Part shown: positions 16,752 to 26,090 of the stretch, piece by piece
Position numbering within the stretch: the first letter of the stretch is position 1
Layout of the letters: each line of letters starts with the position of its first letter
Assembly (NCBI RefSeq): GCF_000243715.2
Contig: NZ_AHMO02000004.1
Coordinates: 126,501-190,500, forward strand
Direction of reading: 5' to 3'
DNA: 64,000 nt
Source: Leptospira broomii serovar Hurstbridge str. 5399
GTDB taxonomy: Bacteria; Spirochaetota; Leptospiria; Leptospirales; Leptospiraceae
Translations under genes and position numbers: made by a program
The notes under the pieces: generated by a model
Told to the model about the DNA's origin: nothing
Databases searched by the model: none
What the model saw: only the letters and a program-made list of their open reading frames with translations

Positions 16752-17144
16752 ATGAATATTACCAGTAGTAACGAGGAGATTCAGGTAATCACATCTGTTC
16801 TGCGAAGACGCAGATAGTCAGTTCGGGAAAAAGAACAAATCATCCGAGAAACGTATGAGCCGGGAAATTCTGTTTCCTTAGTTGTCAGAAAGCACAATAT
16901 AGCACCAAATCAGCTCTTCCAGTGGAGGCGGTTTATGGAAAACGGTGCAAATAAAGGGATCGAGAACGAAGAAAATCTGATTTCCGAATCGGAAGCAAAG
17001 AAGCTAGAGTAAAGGATTAGGACCTTAGAACGACTACTTGGACGCAAAACGGAAGAAGTAGAGATACTCAAGGAAGCGGTCATGTCGGTTCGTAAAAAAA
17101 TGATCTCGCGAAAGTCATTGGAAGGAATCGAAGGTTTCCGATGA
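16752..17144 (+). pseudogene. IS3-family (IS2-like) transposase orfA, two in-frame stops
   Basis: The frame reads MNITSSNEEIQVITSVLRRRR, stop (TAG, codon 22), then SVREKEQIIRETYEPGNSVS and HNIAPNQLFQWRR, a second stop (TAA), and a leucine-zipper segment ending LEGIEGFR before TGA. This is the helix-turn-helix plus zipper of IS3-family OrfA of the IS2 group. The end overlaps ATGA at 17141, the normal start of orfB (MTRMAEGL), but orfB breaks down within about 30 codons. The element is dead and its ends are not recognisable. Confidence 0.75.
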
Positions 17145-17513
17145 CAAGAATGGCCGAGGGCCTCCGGGAGATTATTGCAAATTTATTCAGACCGGCCAAA
17201 TCGAGTGAAATATCCAAGGGATGAGGCAGTTATCCTTTACGGACCACTAGTTAATCAACATTCTTCCTTTTCTTTTAAAGTCAGTAAATCCGAGCGAAAG
17301 ATTTTCGTAAATATGGCTGTCTTATGATTGAAGCGCTTAAGCGATATGTCTTGTTTGGCAGCACAATTTTTCTGTAATTCTTGGAATATTTTGCAAAGTT
17401 GAACTTAGCGTAATTTTGAAATTACTTCGTATTGAAAAATCAGTACGTTAAATAAAGGCAAAATTCAATGGTATCAAATACTATTTATCAAGTGTTACGG
17501 GGGATTTCTAAAC
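17141..17513. other. orfB remnant and gene-free stretch
   Basis: The first 30 or so codons of a truncated IS3 orfB are visible from 17141. The rest, up to the PilZ gene, is AT-rich and has no recognisable gene, RNA or repeat. Confidence 0.4.
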
Positions 17514-17870
17514 ATGGAAGAGGATAGAAGAAGCGGGAAAAGAATCAAATCGTCAGAAGTAGGCGAAATGATGGTTTTAGCAGCCAGTGGAAACGGCACA
17601 ATCAAGGGCAGAGTATTCGATTTTTCCGACTATGGTATTGGAATTATAGATTATGAAAGTACGGAAACATTGAAGATCCACGAAAAAATAGTGGGAATCA
17701 TTTCAGCGCATTCCATAGATGATATTCATTTCGCAGGAAAAATTGTACGAATGGACACTGTTGAATCGCTTAGTCGAGTGAAAATAATTCTCGGAATTCA
17801 ATTTTTCAATATAATTCCAATTATCGATAGAATGACGGTATTAGGACTAAGCGGTCAATTGTCGGATTAG
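17514..17870 (+). CDS. PilZ-domain protein
   Basis: A stand-alone c-di-GMP effector candidate of 118 residues. The N-terminal Arg motif of PilZ is RRSGKR (residues 5-10) and the second ligand motif D-x-S-x-x-G appears as DFSDYG near residues 38-43, so both c-di-GMP contacts are retained. The rest is a six-stranded barrel with the FAGKIV block shared by the paralogues at 46598, 58290 and 58814. A GGGGGA ribosome-binding site precedes the ATG. It stands alone, next to IS debris, so its target cannot be inferred from context. Confidence 0.8.
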   Translation: MEEDRRSGKRIKSSEVGEMMVLAASGNGTIKGRVFDFSDYGIGIIDYESTETLKIHEKIVGIISAHSIDDIHFAGKIVRMDTVESLSRVKIILGIQFFNIIPIIDRMTVLGLSGQLSD

Positions 17871-18462
17871 ATCCTAAATGCGAAAAATTAATTATAACAG
17901 ATAGATTACATAAAGAATTGATTAAATTCGATTAAGTCGATTCAAGTTAATTTCAATCTGTTTTGTAAATCCAGTTTATCTGGTCCAATTCTAAAATATC
18001 CACCGGGAGACTAATACGAGATTCGTTAGAATTGACACTTCGAATTTGCAAAGTTTTTCAGAAGCTTCATAATTGGATTGACGATTATAACAAATTTGTC
18101 ACTCACAGGGAAATTAAGATGGTGCAACAAAGGACTTTGTTAAATCTGAGTTAGCCTTGGTTGTATAATTCTTAGGGTAATTCGATGGGAAACTTGAGAA
18201 TTTAAAGAATAACTGCCACAGATAATTAAAAAAGCGCCCCAAATATTTCTTTGAACAAATCAAAATATCCTAACTTATACTTCTTTTTGCATAGTGAGAC
18301 GGATAGAAATTTCATTAGAGAATCGGTTTTATTGGTAATTTGCGATCATTCCTTAATCTGAGAAAAATTAATTTGAACCGGTGATCTTATTTGTGGAGGT
18401 CGTTTATTTCACTTAGTTTTTTAAGTCCTATTTAATATTTACGATTGAGAGGGTTATATAGG
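17871..18462. other. Gene-free stretch
   Basis: AT-rich, no ORF, RNA, repeat or terminator that I can support. It separates two PilZ-like genes. Confidence 0.5.
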
Positions 18463-18795
18463 ATGGAAGATTGTTTATTGAATAGGTTTTCAGATAAAGA
18501 CCAATTCTCGGGGTTTTTCATCGTTGCGAACCGTAATGAAAAGACCTTCAGTGGCCCGGTATCTTCTATTTCTAGTCATCGTATTTCGGCTTTAATCGAT
18601 AAAGATATTGCATTGAAATTGAGTTCGAACGAATTTATTTTCGGAATTTTAAAGGGACCGCACATTCAAGATACTATGTTTTCCGGATCTATTTTAAAGG
18701 CGAGAGAAGTGGATCTATCATGTTGCAAAGCTTTGTCTATCGAAATAAGCTTGCAATATCCTATTTATTCTGTCGGCGAGGAGTGGACCGCGTGA
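18463..18795 (+). CDS. Degenerate PilZ-like protein
   Basis: A 110-residue protein with the same strand pattern and length as the PilZ paralogues here (FSGPVSSISS, then FSGSILKAREV, then a C-terminal strand and helix), but the N-terminal RxxxR motif is absent and D-x-S-x-x-G has become SISSHR. It should not bind c-di-GMP in the usual way. I start it at the ATG preceded by GAGAGGG rather than the upstream TTG. It may be a decaying copy or a ligand-free PilZ adaptor. Confidence 0.55.
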   Translation: MEDCLLNRFSDKDQFSGFFIVANRNEKTFSGPVSSISSHRISALIDKDIALKLSSNEFIFGILKGPHIQDTMFSGSILKAREVDLSCCKALSIEISLQYPIYSVGEEWTA

Positions 18796-19313
18796 TTTTC
18801 GTTCTCGTCGCCTGCCTTCAATTTTGAAAACTCGATTATTTTTACGAATAGACTTACGAGCTTTCTTTCTCGCCTTAATTCCTCTTAGAATAATTCAACG
18901 TAATTATAGTTCCGATCGATACTTTCTAAGAACGCGGAAATTTTCGAACAATTCTTCAATAGCGTCTATTAATAAGCTTCTTTGGTATTCGCAGCGAACG
19001 TTTAATGGAGTAGGAATATGAGAACCGGAAGGTTATTTCCTTTGTATTCGATCGAGGTCGCGTGTTAGTATGAAATGTTCAACGATTTGAAAGATTTCTA
19101 CGTTTAAAGAATACCGGCCAGCGCATGATTGAAGGTAAGTCCGCTGTCATGTTAGCAACCGCTCGACTCATTTACATGGCCTCTACTAAGTGGGGAACTA
19201 AAAAATGCCTTAACATCGAGAAGTTAAAAGAGTTAAAAATTTCAAAGCTCACGACTCGAATACTTTATCTTGAATTCTAATTGCGCGAAAATTCAGGGAC
19301 ACTATCAATATTC
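18796..19313. other. Gene-free stretch with a possible transposase tail
   Basis: No intact gene. A plus-strand frame from about 19078 to 19278 (VQRFERFLRLKNTG, then MIEGKSAVMLATARLIYMAS) has the feel of a transposase C-terminus but starts right after a stop and has no ribosome-binding site. I cannot assign a family. Confidence 0.25.
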
Positions 19314-20039
19314 TTAAATTAAAAGTGCAGATTGTTTCGCCACTTTTTTCACTAGCACCTCCGTGGATTCGGGAGAAAATCCTATCGCTAGAAGACAGAA
19401 TCGAACAGATTCCAATCGAAGGGATTCGATTCTGTCCGAATACAGTTTCTGCTTCGGGAAGGAAAAAGGAAAAAAAGAAAATACGATCAAAAGATGACGG
19501 ATGATCCAAGTCACGTCCCTCCAATTTTTCCAAGATCTATCCCCAGGAAGTTCCTTATTTTTTATGCAAACTTCTATAGAAATTTTCATTAATGGAAAAA
19601 GACTTCTTAATCTTTTTCGAATATATTTTTTTGCAAATTTTCCATCAGTGCTCATATTTCTTAAAATTAATTTTTGAGCGAGTTTGGCTTCTTCATTTTT
19701 ATGTTTTGAAAAAATATCCGTAATAAAGGTATTAATTAGAAATGCGATCGCATCCGATCCCGGTTCCAAATTAAAAACGGCATTTCTAAACGGGTCATTT
19801 GATAGCCTTAGGCAATATTCCAAGACTTCCGCGAACAAATCTTGCTTACTAGGAAAATACCTATAAATAAGTCCAACCGAAATGCCGGCGGATTTACATA
19901 ATGAACTTGTTCTGGTCCCCTCTAAACCTTCTTGTGCAAATAAAGGCAGAGACGTTTGAAGGATCGATAATATTCTTTCCGCCTGAGGAAGCCAATTTCT
20001 TTTTTTGTGTTTCCTTTTTTTCCCATTTAGAGCCTTCAA
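19314..20039 (-). CDS. TetR-family transcriptional regulator
   Basis: A repressor of 241 residues with a basic N-terminal extension (KKRKHKKR) before the helix-turn-helix (about residues 20-66; recognition helix in SVGLIYRYFPSKQDLFAEVL). The C-terminal ligand domain is long and helical. It lies 69 bases after the SDR gene on the same strand and may be the last gene of that operon. A diverged piece of a paralogous gene is present at 40052-40138. Its ligand and operator are unknown. Confidence 0.85.
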   Translation of the reverse strand: MKALNGKKRKHKKRNWLPQAERILSILQTSLPLFAQEGLEGTRTSSLCKSAGISVGLIYRYFPSKQDLFAEVLEYCLRLSNDPFRNAVFNLEPGSDAIAFLINTFITDIFSKHKNEEAKLAQKLILRNMSTDGKFAKKYIRKRLRSLFPLMKISIEVCIKNKELPGDRSWKNWRDVTWIIRHLLIVFSFFPFSFPKQKLYSDRIESLRLESVRFCLLAIGFSPESTEVLVKKVAKQSALLI

Positions 20040-20108
20040 TGATTGCCTTCCTTAGCCCCTCTTTCGCAGTAAGACCCGCGGACGAATCGAGTCAAGAATG
20101 TCGTTCTC

Positions 20109-20891
20109 TTAATAGTCTGCTGCCGCTTCCGACAATAAGATTTTGGTTCTCAGCCATACTGGCGCTATCCGTCCAATTCGGACCGCTAATGCAGTTCCAA
20201 AAGGGAAACGATTCTCTCGAATTTCGGAACGAAATCCTTTCAATATGAATTGCACAGCTTCTTCCTCGCTAATTTCATTGGGAGCTGGAATTCCATCGTC
20301 TTTAACGGCGTGCGTAGCCACGAAACCCGGGTGGATTGTTTGGATACGAATATGTTTAAAACCGAAGTGCTTTAATTCCATTCTCGCGGTGTCTAAAAAA
20401 ATTCTTCCGGCCGCCTTTGCCGCAGTATAATCCCCTTGCATGGGAATTCCAAAGTAGGTCGCTAGAGAATTGACGTGTGCAATCATGCAAGGTGTAGTTT
20501 GCGATTTCATTTTTGCAAGAATCGGAACGAAAAAGTTTATTAAGCTATCGTAATTTGTTCTCATCTTACCTAGAATGATTTCCCTGGAATCCTTGATCGT
20601 ATTGGAAGCCGGGCCTGCTCCTACGTTTAGAATGGCAATATCGATTTTTCCATACCCTTTTATCGTTTCGGAAACGACCAGATCCGCATGCTGTGGATCC
20701 GTTGCATCTCCGATAAAAAAAAGACATTTATTGCCTTTGGATTCGATTTCTCGCTGAAGATCCTTGAGAAGGTCGCCTCGTCGTGCGGTAACGACGATAT
20801 TATTCGCAAAATCGGCGAGGCGGACGGCAAGCGCTCTTCCTATTCCGGAGGATGCACCTGTTATTAAAATTGTTTTGTTTTTATAATCCAT
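20109..20891 (-). CDS. Short-chain dehydrogenase/reductase
   Basis: A classical SDR of 260 residues: cofactor motif GASSGIG near residues 11-17, NVGAG in place of NNAG, catalytic Ser (VNSLATYFG) and YTAAKAA with Tyr and Lys. The C-terminus is hydrophobic, as in 3-ketodihydrosphingosine reductase-type SDRs. I use the ATG at 20891 (MDYKNK), preceded by AGGTGA. It is co-oriented with two aldolase-type genes and an aminotransferase, with a 15-base gap to the gene upstream. Its substrate is unknown. Confidence 0.88.
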   Translation of the reverse strand: MDYKNKTILITGASSGIGRALAVRLADFANNIVVTARRGDLLKDLQREIESKGNKCLFFIGDATDPQHADLVVSETIKGYGKIDIAILNVGAGPASNTIKDSREIILGKMRTNYDSLINFFVPILAKMKSQTTPCMIAHVNSLATYFGIPMQGDYTAAKAAGRIFLDTARMELKHFGFKHIRIQTIHPGFVATHAVKDDGIPAPNEISEEEAVQFILKGFRSEIRENRFPFGTALAVRIGRIAPVWLRTKILLSEAAADY

Positions 20892-20906
20892 ATTCACCTG
20901 GTCCGA

Positions 20907-21641
20907 TTAGTATGCGGTAAAGCCGGATGGTATTTCGCCGCGAATGTAAGATTCTGTTGCGCGGCGTTCATCTTTTTTTAACCGACTTTTTGCAATCCAA
21001 CGGATAAACCAAGGGATGCGGCGTATCTTTCCGCCTGTTGCGTAAGCTAATAAGTACGCCTTGGCGCATTTTTCAATCAACTCGCAATTATATATCGCTT
21101 TCTCGCGGGTTACGCTTGTTACCAACACGCCCTCTTGATTCAGGAAAGCGTTTGCTCCGTTGAGTAAAACCGAATCGGCGATGACGGAACCGTCGGCATG
21201 TCGATTTATTTGAACGACAGGCGCACCGAGTTGGCGGCATTGCTCGTCAAAAACAAGGGGAAGCGGGTCTTTGAGCGTTTTAAGAAGCGATCCCCAAATA
21301 GGTTGAAAGCAGGCGATGGCTCCAATATCGGACCTGCTCAAGTATAAGCTTGCATGAAAGTGAATCAAAGCTAATCTTTCCGAATCAACGGCGCCCGCTT
21401 CGATTGATGCAGATGGGTTATGAATGGTGAATTGGTTTACTTCTGCTCCTTTGCCTTTCTTTCTATCGATAAGCAGGAAGGCAGGAGGCTCTTGTCCAGG
21501 AAGTCTGAATGATAGACTTGCCTCTCCGGTTTGCAAGAGACCCTTTGCTTCCAGCCTATGCCATAAATTCATTAAGTCTTTCTGGTCGGTAGATCCATGT
21601 TCTTGTTTAGAATTTTTCGTCGCTGGTACTGATTTCATCAT
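20907..21641 (-). CDS. Class II aldolase-like protein without zinc ligands (pseudoenzyme)
   Basis: A 244-residue member of the aldolase II/adducin fold, recognisable from HASLYLSRSDIGAI at about 96-109. Active enzymes have a zinc-binding H-x-H right after this block and a third His in an RNHG motif. Here the first reads ACF (residues 110-112, AIACFQP) and the second is NQEG (168-171). All three zinc ligands are therefore missing, so aldol cleavage is unlikely. It sits between a class III aminotransferase and an SDR, in the same operon as a complete class II aldolase at 23203-23847, and may be a regulatory or binding subunit, as adducin is for its fold. Confidence 0.75.
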   Translation of the reverse strand: MMKSVPATKNSKQEHGSTDQKDLMNLWHRLEAKGLLQTGEASLSFRLPGQEPPAFLLIDRKKGKGAEVNQFTIHNPSASIEAGAVDSERLALIHFHASLYLSRSDIGAIACFQPIWGSLLKTLKDPLPLVFDEQCRQLGAPVVQINRHADGSVIADSVLLNGANAFLNQEGVLVTSVTREKAIYNCELIEKCAKAYLLAYATGGKIRRIPWFIRWIAKSRLKKDERRATESYIRGEIPSGFTAY

Positions 21642-21662
21642 TCGTTTCCTAATTTTGTTCTA

Positions 21663-23147
21663 TTAAGTAAGTCGGAATACCGACTCGAATCTATTTAGAG
21701 CTTCGTCGATGACCTCATCCGTATCTGCCATGCTAGTATACATTCTACTTCCGGCTAATGTGATCATACCGTGAGCGGTATAGGCAGCTCCCATCTCTTC
21801 CATGAGATGCTTGCGCTCTTTCGCTTCTCTTAAAACTTTCAACGGATTTCGAAGAGACATGAGAAGTACTCCCGAAGTTTGTAGATGAACGATAGAGCCT
21901 TGGTTGTAAGCAACGTAAGGCAATCCCATTCGATTGATTATCTCTTGCAGGCCTTTACAAAGACGATCACCGGCCCGACCGGCTTTGACTGCGGCGTTTG
22001 TGCGCTCCATCTCTTGTATAGAGAAATAACCGGCAGCGCAGGATAATGGATTGGCCGATAGAGTTCCACCGACAAAAGCTCGTTTGCCCATGGCACTGAT
22101 TCCTCCGGCAAGCAACATCATGATTTCCTTACGTCCTCCAATTCCTCCGGCCATTGGATACCCGCCGGTCAGGCATTTTCCAAGGACAGTCAGATCCGGC
22201 CGAACGCCAAAGAAGCCTTGGGCTCCGCCTAAGCCGATCCGAAAACCGGTAACCACTTCGTCAAAAATCAGTAACGCTCCGAACGAATCGCATAATTCTC
22301 GCAATTGTTGGTTGTATTCGAAATGAACCGGGCGTGTTCCACTCTCAGGGCCCAGAGGTTCTACGATTACGGCAGCGGTTCCTCCTCGCAGCCGATTTAA
22401 CCAGAGCTTTCGACGAATTGCTCCTAGGTCGTTGGGGAAGCTTTCTTCAGTAGAAGCGGTTGCACCTTTAGGAATTCCCGCTGCTTCGCGCCGACCTGTT
22501 CCCGGAATCCGCATCCCATATACCATCGAATCACTCCATCCGTGATAACCGCCTCCGATTTTGATAACATGGCGCTTCCCCGTATAGGTTCTCGCAAGGC
22601 GAATCGCTCCCATGACTGCTTCGGTTCCGGAACCTAGCATCCTGAACATTTCTATTCCGGGCATATTCTTACAGATTATCTCGGCAAGTTTCACCTCGTA
22701 TTCGTGTAACAATCCCGTGCTAGGACCGCACTCATTGAGTAGGTCCATAACTTTTTTCCGGACAGGTTCGTAATTGGATCCTAGAAGTGTGGGGCCACCG
22801 GACTGGAGAAAGTCGATATAAGTGTTTCCATCGACATCGCGTAGATGGGCGCCCTTTGCCTGGTCTATTGCCAGGGGAAAAGGATAATTGAATGCTAGAT
22901 TATGCTGCACACCGCCCGGGATTACCGCTTCCGCCGCTGACGCGATCTCTCTAGATTGCTTGCATTTATGATTGAAGTAGTCTAACACCCCGTTCATCTT
23001 GTCTCGTCGAATCGGTCTGAGCGGAGATTTTAACAAAACTTTAAGTCGCTCGAAAATCTCGGTAGTGTCGTGCCATTCTGAAATTGCGTACTCTGCTCGA
23101 GGTAAGATTTCCTGTGTTTGTTTTTTTTCTTTTACGATCGTAGTCAT
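21663..23147 (-). CDS. Class III aminotransferase (GSA aminomutase-like)
   Basis: A PLP enzyme of 494 residues from the glutamate-1-semialdehyde aminomutase/omega-aminotransferase group. Visible features are GSGTEAVMGAIRLAR (phosphate binding), IFDEVVTGFR with Asp296, and the Schiff-base Lys324 in VLGKCLTGGYPM. It is not the haem-pathway HemL by context and has an extra N-terminal segment of about 60 residues. AGGAGG-like GGAGGA precedes the start. It shares an operon with a class II aldolase, so it may aminate a sugar-like aldehyde or ketone. The exact substrate is open. Confidence 0.88.
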   Translation of the reverse strand: MTTIVKEKKQTQEILPRAEYAISEWHDTTEIFERLKVLLKSPLRPIRRDKMNGVLDYFNHKCKQSREIASAAEAVIPGGVQHNLAFNYPFPLAIDQAKGAHLRDVDGNTYIDFLQSGGPTLLGSNYEPVRKKVMDLLNECGPSTGLLHEYEVKLAEIICKNMPGIEMFRMLGSGTEAVMGAIRLARTYTGKRHVIKIGGGYHGWSDSMVYGMRIPGTGRREAAGIPKGATASTEESFPNDLGAIRRKLWLNRLRGGTAAVIVEPLGPESGTRPVHFEYNQQLRELCDSFGALLIFDEVVTGFRIGLGGAQGFFGVRPDLTVLGKCLTGGYPMAGGIGGRKEIMMLLAGGISAMGKRAFVGGTLSANPLSCAAGYFSIQEMERTNAAVKAGRAGDRLCKGLQEIINRMGLPYVAYNQGSIVHLQTSGVLLMSLRNPLKVLREAKERKHLMEEMGAAYTAHGMITLAGSRMYTSMADTDEVIDEALNRFESVFRLT

Positions 23148-23202
23148 ACTATCCTCCAGTCGGAAAGTCGGATTTTTTATGAATGTAGATAGTCGAACCT
23201 AT

Positions 23203-23847
23203 CTACAGGATTGAAAGTGCCTGATGAACAACAAGGGGGGAAATTTCCGAGAAGCTCAGATTATTCTTTATACGGGAACGAAGGAAGTTTGCGGATTGTT
23301 TTTCCGCTAGCAGAACATTCTCGATCGCCCGGTCTATAGATTTTGCCCCGCAAACTATGCCGTGGTTTCGTAAGAGATATCCATTCGTATCCTTTCGTAT
23401 TTTTTTCTTAAACGCGTTGACTAGAAATATAGTTCCGGAAGGCGCATAGGAGACGAGGCGTAAGGATGCGCCAAGACTTGCACGTGCTTCCGCACCTTCG
23501 ATGGGCATGTCAATTCCGAGTAAAGTAACTGCGCTGGCTAGAGGTTGGTGGGTATGTAGACTTACTTGCAAATCAGGTCTGCGAGTTAAAAAAGCCGCGT
23601 GCATTCCGCTTTCGGTCGTAGGATGTTTATTGCCTTCTACTAATTTCAAATCTTTGATTCGGAGAATACATATATCCTCATCTTTCATACTGTAATAGTC
23701 GGAAGCAGATGGAGTAACGGCCATAAGTTCGGGGTCGACCCTTACGGCCAAGTTTCCCCCGATACCCGCAAAAAAACCGAGATCGGCTAGCTTCCTGGAG
23801 GCGGCTACGATCGAGGCACGCACCGCTTTAAATCCTAAATTCTTCAT
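23203..23847 (-). CDS. Class II aldolase/adducin family protein (L-fuculose-phosphate aldolase-like)
   Basis: A zinc-dependent aldolase candidate of about 214 residues. The catalytic Glu is in TTESGMH, the zinc pair is HTH in SLHTHQP, and the third His is in LRNHGIV, so the active site is complete, unlike the paralogue at 20907-21641. Such enzymes cleave ketose-1-phosphates or decarboxylate ribulose-phosphate-like substrates. I start at the ATG at 23847 because AGGAGC lies just ahead of it. It is the first gene of the operon leading to the aminotransferase and SDR, and a palindrome at 23876-23893 lies in its promoter. Confidence 0.85.
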   Translation of the reverse strand: MKNLGFKAVRASIVAASRKLADLGFFAGIGGNLAVRVDPELMAVTPSASDYYSMKDEDICILRIKDLKLVEGNKHPTTESGMHAAFLTRRPDLQVSLHTHQPLASAVTLLGIDMPIEGAEARASLGASLRLVSYAPSGTIFLVNAFKKKIRKDTNGYLLRNHGIVCGAKSIDRAIENVLLAEKQSANFLRSRIKNNLSFSEISPLVVHQALSIL

Positions 23848-23875
23848 GTTTCCTGCTCCTTCCATACTCATGAAA

Positions 23876-23893
23876 ACTCGGCAAACGTCGAGT
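23876..23893. promoter_or_regulatory. Operator candidate A (CTCGGC-N4-GTCGAG)
   Basis: ACTCGGC-AAAC-GTCGAGT, an inverted repeat between the divergent aldolase and TetR genes. A similar site is at 23909-23924, centred 32 bp away, about three helical turns. Related 16-mers occur at 24678 and 27845. Confidence 0.55.
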
Positions 23894-23908
23894 CTAGAAT
23901 AAGGGCGG

Positions 23909-23924
23909 GTCGGCTATTGTCGAG
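23909..23924. promoter_or_regulatory. Operator candidate B
   Basis: GTCGGC-TATT-GTCGAG. Its complement CTCGAC-AATA-GCCGAC matches the sites at 23876 and 27845. It overlaps the TTG at 23917 that could begin the TetR frame, which supports a later start for that gene. Confidence 0.5.
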
Positions 23925-23994
23925 TAATTTTCGCTTTAAATCCTTAAAAATGGACTTGAATCGATCCAAATGTCGATTTTTGTCGGTAATAGAA

Positions 23995-24651
23995 ATGCCG
24001 AAATCATTGGAAGAACTATCCCCTGACGACTCCCTGAATGGAGGGGATTTTAAAACGAGCCCCCAAGGACGTAAGCGAAGAGCTGCTCTTGTTCAGGCTT
24101 TGAGAGAATTATTGCGAGAGCACCCACCGGAGTCCCTTACGTTTGCAAAAATTTGCGAGCACGCCGACATTCCAAGGGCATCGGCCTATCATTTTTTTCC
24201 GAATATGGGTGCGCTCTATCTTGGCCTAAGGCTCGTTCATGCAGAACTTGTGGCCGAGAGATTGTCCCAGGTTGATACTTCACAATTCGAGAGCTGGCAG
24301 GACTACGTGTATTTTCTTGCTGCGGAAGCCATCGCTATTGTTAGGGAGGATCCTGCAATGATGCGTGTCGTTTATGGGGTTCGCAATGAAGAGACGATGC
24401 ATATCGGCAAAGAACTCGATTCCAAAATTGCGAGTATAGCTCTCCGACAAGTGATGGATCGTTTTGCACTTCCTTCTTGGCCGGACGCGGCTCGCAAGGT
24501 AGGGATTGCGGTTGCATTGATTGATTCTGTCTTTCGATATTCTTTCCGAGAACAGGGCGAAATCACCGATGAAATGGTTCGAGAAGCAGGTCGGGCGGCA
24601 GTCGCTTACTTACGTTGTTATTTGCCCGAATATGTGGAGAGCAGGGTCTAA
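23995..24651 (+). CDS. TetR-family regulator of the aldolase/kinase locus
   Basis: A repressor of about 218 residues. The helix-turn-helix includes TFAKICEHADIPRASAYHFFPNMGALYLGL, with a Phe-Phe-Pro turn typical of TetR recognition helices. The frame is open from a TTG at 23917, but that codon overlaps operator B, so I prefer the ATG at 23995 (MPKSLEE). An ATG at 23950 is also possible. It is divergent from the aldolase operon and close to the transporter-kinase operon. The shared palindrome CTCGAC-N4-GCCGAG suggests it controls both. Confidence 0.85.
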   Translation: MPKSLEELSPDDSLNGGDFKTSPQGRKRRAALVQALRELLREHPPESLTFAKICEHADIPRASAYHFFPNMGALYLGLRLVHAELVAERLSQVDTSQFESWQDYVYFLAAEAIAIVREDPAMMRVVYGVRNEETMHIGKELDSKIASIALRQVMDRFALPSWPDAARKVGIAVALIDSVFRYSFREQGEITDEMVREAGRAAVAYLRCYLPEYVESRV

Positions 24652-24677
24652 GCGCATCGCGGCGTCGGTCGTAAAAA

Positions 24678-24693
24678 CTCGACATTAGCCTAG
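24678..24693. promoter_or_regulatory. Operator-like site C
   Basis: CTCGAC-ATTA-GCCTAG, matching the proposed operator in 11 of 12 arm bases. It lies downstream of the TetR gene, away from an obvious promoter, so it may be an auxiliary or looping site. Confidence 0.4.
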
Positions 24694-24851
24694 TTTCACT
24701 GATCCTCCCGGGAGTAGCGGATTTGATTTCCGTTTCATCGTAATCCTTCCTGACTGTTTCGCGCGGAGTGGCTCCATATTGAGGTCTTGGCATCGATTCG
24801 GGGCGGATTTTAAATGATAGAGAAAATTTCCCGGGTTAAATACTTAATATA

Positions 24852-26072
24852 TTATGAAATTGTAACCTTCTCCGAGCGAAAACTCTCTGAAGTAAAGAGG
24901 GCCAGTATAAAGATTATAATTAATAATCCTAGAATAAAGTATTCTGCGGGTCTCCAACCACTGGTGTCACTCTTTAAAAGAGCCATGGCGACGGAAATGA
25001 TGACTCCGCCCGCATTACCAACCAGCATAATGGCTGCTGCTGCTCCGCCGGCTCTCTTTGGTCCTGCGACTTCTTCGGACATTACAAGGAGAAGAGCGAA
25101 GCCGGGTAAAAACAAGAAACCTATTAATCCGCCGTAAAGATAAAGTAAAGGAAGATCGCTACTTAAACAAAGAGGCATGATCAATGCAATCCCTGAAATT
25201 CCGCAGAAGAGTAGAACAGGCTTTCTCCTTTTTATGAAATCGGAGATTGTCGGAATTACTAACGAGCCAATAATACCAGCGAGAATCATTACCCCGCCAA
25301 TATTTCCGACGTCCGTCGCACCGACGCCGTTCTGTCCTAGTATTCCTTCCAGCCAAGTGGTGAGACCGTTGAAGAATCCAAAAGCGATAAATGCCATTAA
25401 GACGATGGTCATGATGGAACGATCTTTGACGATGTGTACGACTTCCGCCAATGCGGTAAAAGAACGAAGCTGAGCCGTTTCTTCCGGTTCCGTTATATGG
25501 TTTTCTTTTACAAGTAAAAAGAAAACCAGGCTTAAAACGATCGCAATGATTGCAAAAACCAACATCGTTCCACTTAAGCCGAAGCTTTGATTAATATGAG
25601 GTGGAAGGGAAAACCCAAGAGCTAAACCGGCGAACATTCCGGCAGTTCCTAAGCCCGTTGCGGCCGCTCTTTGCTCTTCTGCAAACCAGTCGGCTGCTAA
25701 TTTTGTAATTCCGTTCATGATAAAGGGTTGGGCGATCGCGTTTCCTATTTGGCAAATGAGAAGTAGCCAGAAACTTCCGGTATAGATCCTCATGCACGCA
25801 AATATGGACATGATAGCGAGGCCGAGTCGAATTGTGAATCGATATCCTTTCCGATCGGTCATAGCGCCCGCAGGCATTGAAACCAGGGTGAACATCAGAG
25901 GATTGCAAACCGTCAATGCGCTGGCTAACAATTCCGAAACACCGTACAGATTTTGGACTTCCGTCATCAGAGAAACGAAATTCAAATAGATCATTTGGCT
26001 GACTCCGATCACGGTCATATAGGACGCGAGAACAATCCATCGATAAGGTCTGTAATAATTAATTTGTTTCAT
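24852..26072 (-). CDS. Major facilitator superfamily transporter
   Basis: An inner-membrane secondary transporter of 406 residues with 12 predicted helices. The MFS signature between helices 2 and 3 appears as AGAMTDRKGYRFTIRLG (about 68-84), and a cytoplasmic loop rich in Glu, Lys and His separates the two halves near residue 195-210. It follows the FGGY kinase gene by 18 bases and is probably in the same operon, so it likely imports the substrate that the kinase phosphorylates. The family (oxalate/formate or UhpT-like) cannot be fixed by eye. Confidence 0.88.
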   Translation of the reverse strand: MKQINYYRPYRWIVLASYMTVIGVSQMIYLNFVSLMTEVQNLYGVSELLASALTVCNPLMFTLVSMPAGAMTDRKGYRFTIRLGLAIMSIFACMRIYTGSFWLLLICQIGNAIAQPFIMNGITKLAADWFAEEQRAAATGLGTAGMFAGLALGFSLPPHINQSFGLSGTMLVFAIIAIVLSLVFFLLVKENHITEPEETAQLRSFTALAEVVHIVKDRSIMTIVLMAFIAFGFFNGLTTWLEGILGQNGVGATDVGNIGGVMILAGIIGSLVIPTISDFIKRRKPVLLFCGISGIALIMPLCLSSDLPLLYLYGGLIGFLFLPGFALLLVMSEEVAGPKRAGGAAAAIMLVGNAGGVIISVAMALLKSDTSGWRPAEYFILGLLIIIFILALFTSESFRSEKVTIS

Positions 26073-26090
26073 AACGATTTCCCCGTGATT

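Noticed and set aside
18824..19021. Plus-strand ORF of 65 codons
   Set aside because: Arg/Phe/Leu-rich chance frame with no ribosome-binding site.
21670..21685. Palindrome AGTCGG-AATA-CCGACT at the end of the aminotransferase gene
   Set aside because: It lies inside coding sequence far from a promoter and differs from the CTCGAC-N4-GCCGAG sites.
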